DNA from: Rhizobium sp. RU36D
GTDB taxonomy: Bacteria; Pseudomonadota; Alphaproteobacteria; Rhizobiales; Rhizobiaceae
DNA: 64,000 bases
Direction: 5' to 3'
Assembly (NCBI RefSeq): GCF_900176345.1
Contig: NZ_FWXU01000029.1
Span: 1-64,000 of the forward strand
Shown in pieces: positions 40,236 through 47,611 of this stretch; the first letter of the stretch is position 1, and every line of letters starts with the position of its first letter. The notes under the pieces were generated by a model. It made no database searches. It saw only the letters and a list, made by a program, of their open reading frames with translations, and had not been told where the DNA came from. The position numbers and the translations under genes are program-made.

Positions 40236-41204
40236 ATGAAATCACGATACACCGACAGGCTGAAGGCTGCCGTCGCACAGTTCGAGGAAGCACGCATCGA
40301 CACCAGTAACTGCCTGCAGTGGTTAGTTGAGGAGGCCGATATAGAGCTCAACTGCCTCAACAGGAGCATCGACCGCATCACCGATTGCGGAACGCGGGAT
40401 CGCCTCGAATACGACCGAGGGATCATCCAGGAGGAGATCATGCTGCTTGAAACCGCACACGATGACTGGCGGCGACTTTCTGCAGAGATCGAGCATCGAC
40501 TTCCTCAGATCCGCTGGAATATCGATGAGGTTGCTACCGAAGCTCTGACTTACGAGGATTTCAAGGCAAACGAAGCCAAGCAAGCCGAAATCGAACGCAT
40601 CATTCTTCAGCGTCGTCGGGACAATATCCGGCCCATGACGCATGAGGAGATGGAGTGCCTCATCAGAGAGGATCTGTCCGCATATGCCGGAATCTTTCTC
40701 GGCCTTCCGCCAAAGGGTCCTTTCAGGGTCGTCGACGAGGTCGTCGAGTGCGATTTCGATCTCAATGGAAAGAGCATCGTGGTCTCCAAACTTCCGGACG
40801 GAGTGTGGAAGTGGCGCGGCAGAAACAGCCTTGCTGGCGGTAGCATCTGGCATCTGGAAGCTGCTGCGAAGAAGATCCCCACCTTCGAGGCACTGACGAA
40901 TGTCAGACTTTATTTCGGAACGGAGTCGATGTCTGCTCGGGCTGGCGAGCTTCCCTGTATCCAAGGTCTCAAAGCCCACTGGGAGCAGGAGGCATATGCC
41001 CACGCCGCTGACCTTCGTCATGACAACGAGGCTGTCTGGGAACAGCGCCTGGCCGAGGCCGAAGAAGCAGGGAGGCGGATCCGGATTGTCGGCAACCCCG
41101 ATGACCTGCAGCCAATCGTCTTCACGGAGTTCGGCCCGATCCATCCGGCAAACCTTCCTGCAGGTGCATTTGGCGGCATCTTCACCAACCGCCGTGTACT
41201 GTGA
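40236..41204 (+). CDS. Orphan protein, operon G gene 1
   Basis: 322 residues from ATG 40236 (GGATTAGAAGAGAGAGGGAAC). The N-terminal half is a long coiled coil (about 1-145). The C-terminal half is globular with GPFRVVDEVVECDFDLNGKS and LPDGVWKWRGRNSL. Largest protein of the array apart from 44669 and the helicase. No family. Confidence 0.7.
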   Translation: MKSRYTDRLKAAVAQFEEARIDTSNCLQWLVEEADIELNCLNRSIDRITDCGTRDRLEYDRGIIQEEIMLLETAHDDWRRLSAEIEHRLPQIRWNIDEVATEALTYEDFKANEAKQAEIERIILQRRRDNIRPMTHEEMECLIREDLSAYAGIFLGLPPKGPFRVVDEVVECDFDLNGKSIVVSKLPDGVWKWRGRNSLAGGSIWHLEAAAKKIPTFEALTNVRLYFGTESMSARAGELPCIQGLKAHWEQEAYAHAADLRHDNEAVWEQRLAEAEEAGRRIRIVGNPDDLQPIVFTEFGPIHPANLPAGAFGGIFTNRRVL

Positions 41205-41215
41205 GGAGCCGATCG

Positions 41216-41623
41216 ATGACCTCACCCCACCACGCCAAGCGCTGCCTTGCCGACTTCATCCGCGAGATGTCCGGCACCTACGCCCCGGGAGACATCGGGG
41301 CGCTCGCCAACATCGCCCGAAGCCTGAAAGGCCGATCCGACGATGAAGTCCATGGCTACTTCGTGGAAGACGGCAGCACCGTCGTCTTCACCGGGACCGA
41401 TGGCAGCATCAGCTACGAACTCCGGATCCATGACCAGTCGGCCACCCCGCTGCGCAGCCCGGAACCGGAACGGATCGAGCGGCCGAACAATGTGCTGCCG
41501 TTCCCGGTCAAGAGACCTCCGGCGGCCATCCCGCTGGCATTTACCGACGACACCTTGGACGAGCTGGAAGCCGTCCTTCAGAGAGAAATAGAGAACAGGA
41601 GAAACCCACATGTCGAAAATTGA
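41216..41623 (+). CDS. Orphan protein, operon G gene 2
   Basis: 135 residues from ATG 41216 (GAGGAGCCGATCG). Contains GTYAPGDIGALANIARSLKGR and VVFTGTDGSISYELRIH. No family. Overlaps the next gene by 14 bases. Confidence 0.68.
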   Translation: MTSPHHAKRCLADFIREMSGTYAPGDIGALANIARSLKGRSDDEVHGYFVEDGSTVVFTGTDGSISYELRIHDQSATPLRSPEPERIERPNNVLPFPVKRPPAAIPLAFTDDTLDELEAVLQREIENRRNPHVEN

Positions 41624-41858
41624 AGAACTGTACAAGGCCACCGGAGAGCTCAAGGAGCTGGCCGCCAAGATCGAGAAGCTGCTGCCGCAGGCCAGAAAGG
41701 CGGCCTCGGAGGCGGATAAGAGGCACCTGAAGCAAGCTGCCCTGTTTTTCGAGGAATTGCTCCACGACATCCATGACAATCGCCTCCCGGACGTCGTCCA
41801 CTCCATCGTCGGCCGCTGCGAAAAGCGGGACGAGAACACTGAAGGGATGAAGCCATGA
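41610..41858 (+). CDS. Small coiled-coil protein, operon G gene 3
   Basis: 82 residues, ACAGGAGAAACCCAC before the ATG. Lys/Glu-rich helix (LKELAAKIEKLLPQARKAAS). No family. Overlaps the next ATG by four bases (ATGA). Confidence 0.68.
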   Translation: MSKIEELYKATGELKELAAKIEKLLPQARKAASEADKRHLKQAALFFEELLHDIHDNRLPDVVHSIVGRCEKRDENTEGMKP

Positions 41859-41995
41859 ACCCGAACACCACCCCCGAACTGCCGCCGATCATGAAGATCG
41901 CTTTCGCAGCCAGCCGGATAGCCGCCGTCGTTCCGATGTTCGCAGCCGCCGCCCTGGTCAATGCCGCGCTGCCAAGGAAGGGGTCCAGTCGATGA
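41855..41995 (+). CDS. Very small predicted membrane protein, operon G gene 4
   Basis: 46 residues. The start overlaps the previous stop as ATGA, so coupled translation is likely. One hydrophobic segment (about 13-39, with IAAVVPMFAAAALV) and a basic tail PRKGSSR. Shape recalls small inner-membrane peptides. Terminator 36 bases downstream. Confidence 0.6.
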   Translation: MNPNTTPELPPIMKIAFAASRIAAVVPMFAAAALVNAALPRKGSSR

Positions 41996-42031
41996 TGCAG
42001 GAAGCCGGATCTCCATGATTTCCGCCGACAG

Positions 42032-42055
42032 AACCGCCTTCCGGGGCGGTTTTTT
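42032..42055 (+). terminator. Terminator of operon G
   Basis: AACCGCC / GGCGGTT with T6, preceded by TCCGCCGACAG. Related to the CCGCCGA terminators but with the right arm changed. Confidence 0.85.
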
Positions 42056-42077
42056 CGTGCCCGCTGAAGAAAGTTTG

Positions 42078-42197
42078 TTGACCCCGCTCGCAATACCGAA
42101 AGCCGGATTTAACGCCGCCGATCTTTCTGATTTTTTCGTTTGCGTTAAGCGCCGCCGACGGCAATCATGAATGCAGAAGAGAGCGATGGACGCTCTC
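42078..42197 (+). promoter_or_regulatory. Repeated promoter-leader module, copy H
   Basis: TTGTTGACC (TTGACC at 42078), promoter TTGCGT (42140-42145)-N17 with CCGCCGAC-AATCAT, leader stem GAGAGCG / CGCTCTC (42179-42197, 7 bp perfect). The stem begins about 15 bases past the -10, so it would be at the very 5' end of the mRNA. Drives 42218-44105. Confidence 0.8.
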
Positions 42198-42217
42198 GGG
42201 ATTAGAGGAGAAATCGA

Positions 42218-42484
42218 ATGTCGTTATTTGGCCCCCTGCAGGAGATCGCCGTGATCGTCGCAATCGACAGCAAGGCGTCCGGGATCGACGATCTCGGCTG
42301 CTTCAGGGCGCAGGGCTGGAGCCTGACGGACGCGGAATGGGATGCCGTCTGCGCCGAGGCCGAGCGCCTGCTGCCGATCGTAAAGGTGCCGCGCGAAGTG
42401 CAGGCGGAATGGGCTGCAGCGAACCGCGAGTTCCGGGCCGAGCAGGCTGCCGACCAGCGCGCCGTCTACGGCGGCTCTTTCTAA
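42218..42484 (+). CDS. Orphan protein, operon H gene 1
   Basis: 88 residues, TTAGAGGAGAAATCGA before the ATG. Acidic; EWDAVCAEAERLLPIVKVP. No family. Confidence 0.68.
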   Translation: MSLFGPLQEIAVIVAIDSKASGIDDLGCFRAQGWSLTDAEWDAVCAEAERLLPIVKVPREVQAEWAAANREFRAEQAADQRAVYGGSF

Positions 42485-42544
42485 TCGACATCATCCAGGG
42501 CGGCAGGAGGAGCCGCCCACCACCATCACGAGGAGGACAATTAG

Positions 42545-43270
42545 ATGGAAACGACGACGAAGAAAATCAGGCACCCAGCCAGCTTGGGCAAGACCATGTT
42601 CCGGATCCCGGTCAGCGACAAGGGCGGCAAGGGCAACGAGCCGACGAAGGCGTTCATGGAAGAGCTGATCGCGTTGATGAAGGCAGATCTTGAGGGCGAC
42701 AGCAGGCTGATCGAAACCCGGACCAATCAGGAAGCGCCCCGGATCACTGCCGAGGTCAAGAAGGGCACCGTCTACATCTGCGAGACACCTCTGGATGCCA
42801 TCGACCGCTGTGAACAGGCGCAGCAGCGCGGCGAGGAGGTCTACTTCAGGCCGCCAACTTTCGTATTCTTCGGCAAGGAAGCCGTCGACCACTTCGATGC
42901 GATGCAGGATGAGAAGGCGTCCGTCAGAGAAAGTCGAGAGATCGGCTACGTTCGGACCCGGAAACTCGGCTACGACATGCGGATCGATCCTCGTAAGGTC
43001 GAAGCCTTGGAGAATGCCGCACGCCGGATGCACTTCTCGACGATCGATGACGGCGAGCTGAAGCCGCATCTCCACAACGTCATCCCGAACATCGTCAGCC
43101 ACGACATCCCGCCAGCAGGAGCCGAGGTGAGGATAGTCCACACCGTTCAGCCGCGAACAAAGGGCAAGAGCGTGATGGCAGGGAGACTTGCCGACATCTA
43201 TCGCGGATCCGCCGGACTACCCCTAGCCGGGACCGTATTCGATCCACGCCGCTATCGCCGGATCAAGTGA
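42545..43270 (+). CDS. Orphan protein, operon H gene 2
   Basis: 241 residues, ACGAGGAGGACAATTAG before the ATG. Basic N-terminus, then GTVYICETPLDAIDRCEQAQ and EEVYFRPPTFVFFGKEAVDH; C-terminal PRTKGKSVMAGRLADIYRGS. No family. A GGGCGGC hairpin precedes it; the stop lies 11 bases before the next start. Confidence 0.7.
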   Translation: METTTKKIRHPASLGKTMFRIPVSDKGGKGNEPTKAFMEELIALMKADLEGDSRLIETRTNQEAPRITAEVKKGTVYICETPLDAIDRCEQAQQRGEEVYFRPPTFVFFGKEAVDHFDAMQDEKASVRESREIGYVRTRKLGYDMRIDPRKVEALENAARRMHFSTIDDGELKPHLHNVIPNIVSHDIPPAGAEVRIVHTVQPRTKGKSVMAGRLADIYRGSAGLPLAGTVFDPRRYRRIK

Positions 43271-43281
43271 GGAGAGCCGCC

Positions 43282-43731
43282 GTGTTGAACGACTTCCTGC
43301 AGAAAATGGCCGAGGGCTTGAAGAAGGATTCCGGCCTGATCTCAGTCCCCGGCATGCGCAATGGTGTCAAAGTCAGTCAAGAGGAGCAGGACGCAATCTG
43401 GGACGAGCGCGTTCGCCAAATCGAGGCAGATAGGGTTGCCGCCGAGGCTGAAGCGAAGCGCCTCCTCGCCAGCATCGTGTTCGTTGCCCAGAACGGCGAC
43501 CGCTTCATCCCATTGCAGAAGGCCGGGGCGTTGCGGAACGGTAACGAACTCGGCAAGGGCGGCGTGTTCCATGCAGTCGCGATCGATGACGGTCAGACCG
43601 CGAGCCATGTCTGGGATCAGAAACAGGCAATCTGTGGCACCTACCCTTCGATCATGTGGGCCAGCACCTCCGAGGGTGATGCCATCTCCTGTCCGCGTTG
43701 TCTGAAGAAGCTGGGGAGGCTGAAGCCATGA
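43282..43731 (+). CDS. Orphan protein with C-terminal Cys pair, operon H gene 3
   Basis: 149 residues from GTG 43282 (GAGGAGAGCCGCC gives good spacing). Contains FVAQNGDRFIPLQKAGALRN and a C-terminal SCPRCLKKLGR, a CxxC that may bind zinc with other residues. No family. ATGA overlap with the next gene. Confidence 0.68.
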   Translation: MLNDFLQKMAEGLKKDSGLISVPGMRNGVKVSQEEQDAIWDERVRQIEADRVAAEAEAKRLLASIVFVAQNGDRFIPLQKAGALRNGNELGKGGVFHAVAIDDGQTASHVWDQKQAICGTYPSIMWASTSEGDAISCPRCLKKLGRLKP

Positions 43732-44105
43732 CAGACGCCTTCTTCGCCCCCTTCGAGATCGTCGGCGGCAAGGTCCAGCCGAAAGAGGAATCCATCCAGG
43801 TCATCGAAGTCGAGCACCTCGACCCGGAGGCGATCCATGCCGCTGATGCAGTCGCCATGCTTCAGGCCCACGGCATCCCTTGCAAGCTGCGGTTCCTCGT
43901 CGGGAAAACCCCTCGCGGGATCCGGCTGACCAAGCTGCCGAACGCGGCCCACATCCCGGCCGACAAGCGCGGCTTCGTCAAGTTCCCGCTCATTCAGGAG
44001 GTGATAGCTCAGATCACCAAGTTCGAGGCCGAACACCGGAACCTGTTCGGGACCGAATACGAGTACCTGGTCGACAGCCAGGACAAGCACGCCAACGACG
44101 GCTAA
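43728..44105 (+). CDS. Orphan protein, operon H gene 4
   Basis: 125 residues. Alpha/beta; contains IQVIEVEHLDPEAIHAADA and GIRLTKLPNAAHIPADKRGF. No family. After the stop lies TTGTCAACAAT, the reverse of the module box TTGTTGACAA, then the terminator. Confidence 0.7.
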   Translation: MTDAFFAPFEIVGGKVQPKEESIQVIEVEHLDPEAIHAADAVAMLQAHGIPCKLRFLVGKTPRGIRLTKLPNAAHIPADKRGFVKFPLIQEVIAQITKFEAEHRNLFGTEYEYLVDSQDKHANDG

Positions 44106-44145
44106 CCCCTGTCCGCGTTGTCAACAATACACGACGAAGCCCCCG

Positions 44146-44179
44146 ATCCGCCGATGGTTTCCCTGCTATCGGCGGGTTT
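44146..44179 (+). terminator. CCGCCGA-type hairpin ending operon H
   Basis: CCGCCGAT / ATCGGCGG arms but only TTTC afterward, so it may be a weaker terminator. Confidence 0.65.
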
Positions 44180-44216
44180 CGCGCGTCCGGACGCGATTAT
44201 TTTCGAGGCCATTTTG

Positions 44217-44360
44217 TTGACCGTGTTCGCTACCCCGGCTGATCATTCTGCAAGATCCCAAACACCCATCCTTCGGCGCCAGAAATTCGGATTTTTTCGT
44301 TTGCGTTACGCTTCGCCGACAAGCATCCTTGAACTCAGAAGGGAGCGATGAACGCTCTCC
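44217..44360 (+). promoter_or_regulatory. Repeated promoter-leader module, copy I
   Basis: TTGTTGACC (TTGACC at 44217), promoter TTGCGT (44301-44306)-N17 with TCGCCGAC-CATCCT, leader stem GGGAGCG / CGCTCTC (44341-44359; one G-T pair). Drives 44383 and probably on to the resolvase genes. Confidence 0.78.
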
Positions 44361-44382
44361 AAGGAATAGAGGGAGACGGGAT

Positions 44383-44592
44383 ATGGAGCGGTACAGCTAT
44401 CAAAGGGACTTCTCGGTTGTTCAGGATTGCGGTTACGGCCGTTGCTACAGCCGTGGAGCTGACACGATCGAAGAAGCAATGGAAATCATGAATGAGTGGA
44501 AGGTTGGCGAACCAGGTTCCTTCCGAGTGCAGACGTGGGACGGCGAGTTCGTCGCCGGAGAGCAGCCTGCTCCAGATCCCCATTGGTATTGA
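44383..44592 (+). CDS. Small orphan protein, operon I gene 1
   Basis: 69 residues from ATG 44383 (GGAATAGAGGGAGACGGG). Contains VVQDCGYGRCYSRGADTIEE and FRVQTWDGEFVAGE, a compact beta-rich protein. No family. An AGGAGGGTTTCGGCCCTCTTCC hairpin follows. Confidence 0.7.
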   Translation: MERYSYQRDFSVVQDCGYGRCYSRGADTIEEAMEIMNEWKVGEPGSFRVQTWDGEFVAGEQPAPDPHWY

Positions 44593-44668
44593 GTTCTAGG
44601 AGGAGGGTTTCGGCCCTCTTCCTTCTACTCCAGAAATCACCCATCCAGCGGAGAGGAGGCCGCGGACC

Positions 44669-45643
44669 ATGAAGAACACAGCACTCGCAGTCGAGGACTT
44701 TCCACAGCAGCCATGGGAGCGCGTGTTCCCTGATCCGAGCGCCGTCTACATCTTCGACAACATCCATTCTCCGACCGTGCCGCACTGGTCGATGGTGAGC
44801 CCGGCCGATTTGCCGATCGTCGATCCCGATGGGAATTATCGCCTAGATGTCGGTCCAGGTAATCCGGTGATGCACAAGGCCCTGTTCGATCTCGCTCTCG
44901 AGGTCCGCAGGATCCTGCCGACGGCACGAATCAAGATTGCCCCCCGGCTCTCTCTGCCGGATGCCGAGGGCGTGATGCAGCCTGCCAAGTCCAGCGCCGT
45001 GACCGAGTTCGACACGAGGCCAGAGCGCCACGGCTGGTTTGCGGTCCCTACCCTTCTGCTGTCGTCGAACCAGTCCGTCGAGGATGCCTTCCGCGAAGCC
45101 TATCGTTTCCTCTGGATGCTTATCGAAGAAGAGATCCCTTTCCTACACGGTGTTCCGTCGAACGCCATGGAGGAGATCGAGAAGCTGTCCTATGAGCGCA
45201 CCGACCCTATCGTCTACGACTGGCTTTCGAAGTTTCCGAAACTGCCAGGCGAGAGCATTGCCGACTTCGACATCAGGACTGCCAAGGAGCGCCGCGCCCT
45301 CGTCTTTCAGAACATGGCGATGTCGGCCAAGGCCGGATGCTGGGATGACGATAGCAGCCCTTCCGCCGACTTGAACCGCAAGATGCACGACATGATGATG
45401 CGCTGGGCTATCCGGGGAACTCTCGGAAAGCTGATCAGAGACGAGTACGGACCGCTCCAGGAGGAAGGCACTCAACAGGTCATCCCCGATAGCGTCTTCG
45501 AAGAGATCTATGGCTCGCCTCAGAAAGAAAGCGCGAGCAAGCTCGACCCGGCAATCATCAGGAACATTATGGAAAGCATCGGTCTCGATCCTGTCGACGA
45601 GGCGATCCAGAGGGAGAAGAGAACACGGAGGACGGTTCATTGA
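44669..45643 (+). CDS. Orphan protein, 324 residues
   Basis: AGAGGAGGCCGCGGACC before the ATG. Mostly helical after residue 130; contains RHGWFAVPTLLLSSNQSVED and FREAYRFLWMLIEEEIPF. Basic C-terminus (IQREKRTRRTVH). No family recognised. The candidate res site begins at its end. Confidence 0.72.
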   Translation: MKNTALAVEDFPQQPWERVFPDPSAVYIFDNIHSPTVPHWSMVSPADLPIVDPDGNYRLDVGPGNPVMHKALFDLALEVRRILPTARIKIAPRLSLPDAEGVMQPAKSSAVTEFDTRPERHGWFAVPTLLLSSNQSVEDAFREAYRFLWMLIEEEIPFLHGVPSNAMEEIEKLSYERTDPIVYDWLSKFPKLPGESIADFDIRTAKERRALVFQNMAMSAKAGCWDDDSSPSADLNRKMHDMMMRWAIRGTLGKLIRDEYGPLQEEGTQQVIPDSVFEEIYGSPQKESASKLDPAIIRNIMESIGLDPVDEAIQREKRTRRTVH

Positions 45644-45647
45644 GCTC

Positions 45648-45760
45648 GTCGCATAAGTTGGAAGATGTGCGACGCATCATGGCCGCCATGATTTCCGGTC
45701 CCAAGGCTTGTCGCAGATGTCCGTCGCAGGTTATAGATACTTGCGACGAGTTATGCGACA
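45648..45760 (+). promoter_or_regulatory. Candidate res site of the serine resolvase
   Basis: Six GTCGCA/TGCGAC motifs in 113 bases: inverted pairs at 45648/45668 and 45723/45741, an extra direct copy near 45710, and another arm at 45755 (TATGCGACA). TTATA at the centre of the second pair could be the crossover. Clustering right before the resolvase start is typical of Tn3-type res with subsites for several dimers; it would also autoregulate the gene. Confidence 0.65.
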
Positions 45761-45772
45761 TAGAGGATGCGA

Positions 45773-46318
45773 ATGCTGATCGGCTACGCACGAGTATCGA
45801 CATCGGGACAGAACACAGCGCAGCAGCGAGCAGAGCTGGCCGCCGCAGGTTGCTCGCGGATCTTCTCGGAGAACATCTCCGGAGCAAGTCGCGAGCGCCC
45901 GGAGCTGCAGAAGATGCTCGACCACATCCGGGCCGGAGACATCATCATCGTCACCCGGCTGGATCGCCTCGCACGATCGACGATCGATCTCCTGAATATC
46001 GGGGAACGGATCGCAGATGCCGGAGCTGGTCTGAAGTCGATGGCAGAACCATGGGCCGACACCACGACCCCAGCAGGAAAGATGATCCTGACCGTCTTCG
46101 CGGCGCTGGCCGATTTCGAGAGGTCGCTGATCCTCGACCGGACATCCTCCGGGAGGGCTGCAGCGAAGGCCAGAGGGGTGAAGTTCGGACCTCCGCCTGC
46201 GCTGACCCCGGAGCAGATCGCTCACGCGAGGGAGTTGCGCGAGACGAAGTCAGTGTCAGAAGTGGCCAGATTGCTGGGAGTACACCGGGCCACCATCTAC
46301 AGAGCCTTGAAGGACTGA
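45773..46318 (+). CDS. Serine recombinase (Tn3-resolvase type)
   Basis: 181 residues from ATG 45773 (AGAGG at a better distance than for ATG 45767). LIGYARVSTSGQN carries the catalytic Ser; SGASRERPELQKML, VTRLDRLARSTIDLL and GKMILTVFAALADFERSLI complete the domain. C-terminal HTH SVSEVARLLGVHRATIYRAL. Expected to resolve plasmid multimers or cointegrates at the upstream res-like site. Confidence 0.93.
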   Translation: MLIGYARVSTSGQNTAQQRAELAAAGCSRIFSENISGASRERPELQKMLDHIRAGDIIIVTRLDRLARSTIDLLNIGERIADAGAGLKSMAEPWADTTTPAGKMILTVFAALADFERSLILDRTSSGRAAAKARGVKFGPPPALTPEQIAHARELRETKSVSEVARLLGVHRATIYRALKD

Positions 46319-46385
46319 ATCCTACGGGCATAATCGAGACACACGAATCTGATGCAAAGGATTCGAGGAATAGAGGGAAGAGACG

Positions 46386-47282
46386 ATGAAGCTGTTCGGA
46401 TACACGCTCGGAGTCACGAAAGAAGATCAGATCGCTCAGAAGGCCGAGCTGCAAGCGCGGTTCCCGGAGGCGGTGAAGATCTATTCGGAATCCTGCAGCC
46501 GGAACGGCCGCGGGGCTGGAAAGCCGACACGTCAGACCCGAGGTCATGCGCTGATCGCTGCCAAGTCCGGCACCACCCTCGCAACCGATAAGCTCGAGCG
46601 GCTGGGAGCCGACGAGGCTGAGACGACCGCGATCTGTTTCGCGCTGCTCGAAGATGGCGTTCACCTGGTCGCGATCGACGACAAGATCGACACCCGCAAG
46701 GATTCGTCTTTCTTCGACGCCATCAAGTTGAAGATGGCAGCTCTCAAGATCTCGAAGGCGAAGGCGACGAAGATCCTCGACGAAGCTCGCAAGCGTGGCG
46801 CTGGCACACGCAAGGTCTCACTGCAGCCTGAAGCAGTGGCAGTCCTTGCAACGGTCGTTTCCGAAGGCGCATCACACAGCCAGCGCCGGAAGGTCCGACA
46901 GGAGATCGTCGCGCAGCACGAAGCACGAGTCCTTGAAATGCTGAAGGAAGGCCTCGGCCCTCTCGACATCGGCAAGGAGCTGGGGCTTGAACACGCCCGC
47001 ATCCGGAGCATCGCTCGCCACCATGGTCTCAAGATCGACCGCCGCTTCAAGAATGGCATCCAGGGACGCCTCCTTGGAGCTGAGGATCAGAAGGCCATCG
47101 CGAAGCGCCTCGGTCAGGGCGAGAAGCCATCGGAAATCGCAAGGGCATACGGCGTGAACGTCGACTCCATATATCGTGTTCAGCGGGTCATAGGAGGCAG
47201 CGTGAAGCTCAAGCGCTATCAGAACAGCAGGAACGCCGGAAACCCGGAAACGCAGCCACAGACCGCCTTAGGCTCGATGTGA
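46386..47282 (+). CDS. Serine-recombinase-like protein with lost catalytic residues
   Basis: 298 residues, AGAGGGAAGAGACG before the ATG. The first 100 residues align in pattern with the resolvase fold: KLFGYTLGVTKEDQIAQKAEL against LIGYARVSTSGQNTAQQ, and ALIAAKSGTTLATDKLERLG against DIIIVTRLDRLA. The catalytic Ser is replaced (TLGVTKEDQ) and the usual active-site arginines are missing. Two HTH-like segments follow (LGPLDIGKELGLEHARIRSI, KPSEIARAYGVNVDSIYRVQ). Probably a DNA-binding regulator derived from a resolvase. Downstream of the active resolvase by 67 bases. Confidence 0.7.
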   Translation: MKLFGYTLGVTKEDQIAQKAELQARFPEAVKIYSESCSRNGRGAGKPTRQTRGHALIAAKSGTTLATDKLERLGADEAETTAICFALLEDGVHLVAIDDKIDTRKDSSFFDAIKLKMAALKISKAKATKILDEARKRGAGTRKVSLQPEAVAVLATVVSEGASHSQRRKVRQEIVAQHEARVLEMLKEGLGPLDIGKELGLEHARIRSIARHHGLKIDRRFKNGIQGRLLGAEDQKAIAKRLGQGEKPSEIARAYGVNVDSIYRVQRVIGGSVKLKRYQNSRNAGNPETQPQTALGSM

Positions 47283-47313
47283 GCTTGTATTCTTGCATTT
47301 GCGGAAATGGGGG

Positions 47314-47378
47314 TTGCGTGACGCGCCGCCGACGCACATACTGAAAAGGCCTCAACTGATTCACGGTCAGTTGAGGCC
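47314..47378 (+). promoter_or_regulatory. Repeated promoter-leader module, divergent copy K
   Basis: TTGCGT (47314-47319), 17-bp spacer with CCGCCGAC, CATACT (47337-47342), then the perfect stem GGCCTCAACTGA / TCAGTTGAGGCC (about 47347-47377). The stem is stronger than in other copies and could act as terminator or attenuator (TTC AAATTT after it). No TTGTTGACC box upstream. Confidence 0.6.
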
Positions 47379-47591
47379 CTTCAAATTTAGATGCGAAGGC
47401 AAAGAGCACCTACCGACTAGATTTAGCGACCGATCGGTAAGACCCAGAGTTGTTGACATGGGATCCGCTTGCAACGGACCTCTTGCCCACGCTCAATTTC
47501 GAATATAGCGGACCGCCCTTTTATAAGCAAGGGCGAGGCTGCAACACATTACAAATTTTTTGTCAATGTGGCGGGATTTAAAGGGTTTTAC
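47379..47591 (+). promoter_or_regulatory. Leader and second promoter region of the helicase gene
   Basis: TTGTTGACATGG (about 47451) gives a -35-like TTGACA. CCGATCGG (about 47431) is palindromic. CCCTTTTATAAGCAAGGGCGAGG near 47518 resembles the TATAAGGCGAGG segment after the palindrome promoters. No gene is seen in 47283-47611. Confidence 0.4.
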
Positions 47592-47611
47592 CGTCGTCAG
47601 ACAGGACGACG
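47592..47611 (+). promoter_or_regulatory. Hairpin abutting the helicase start codon
   Basis: Perfect stem CGTCGTC / GACGACG with loop AGACAG, ending at the base before ATG 47612. The only Shine-Dalgarno-like sequence (CAGGA) lies in the loop and 3' arm, so folding should limit translation. Confidence 0.6.
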
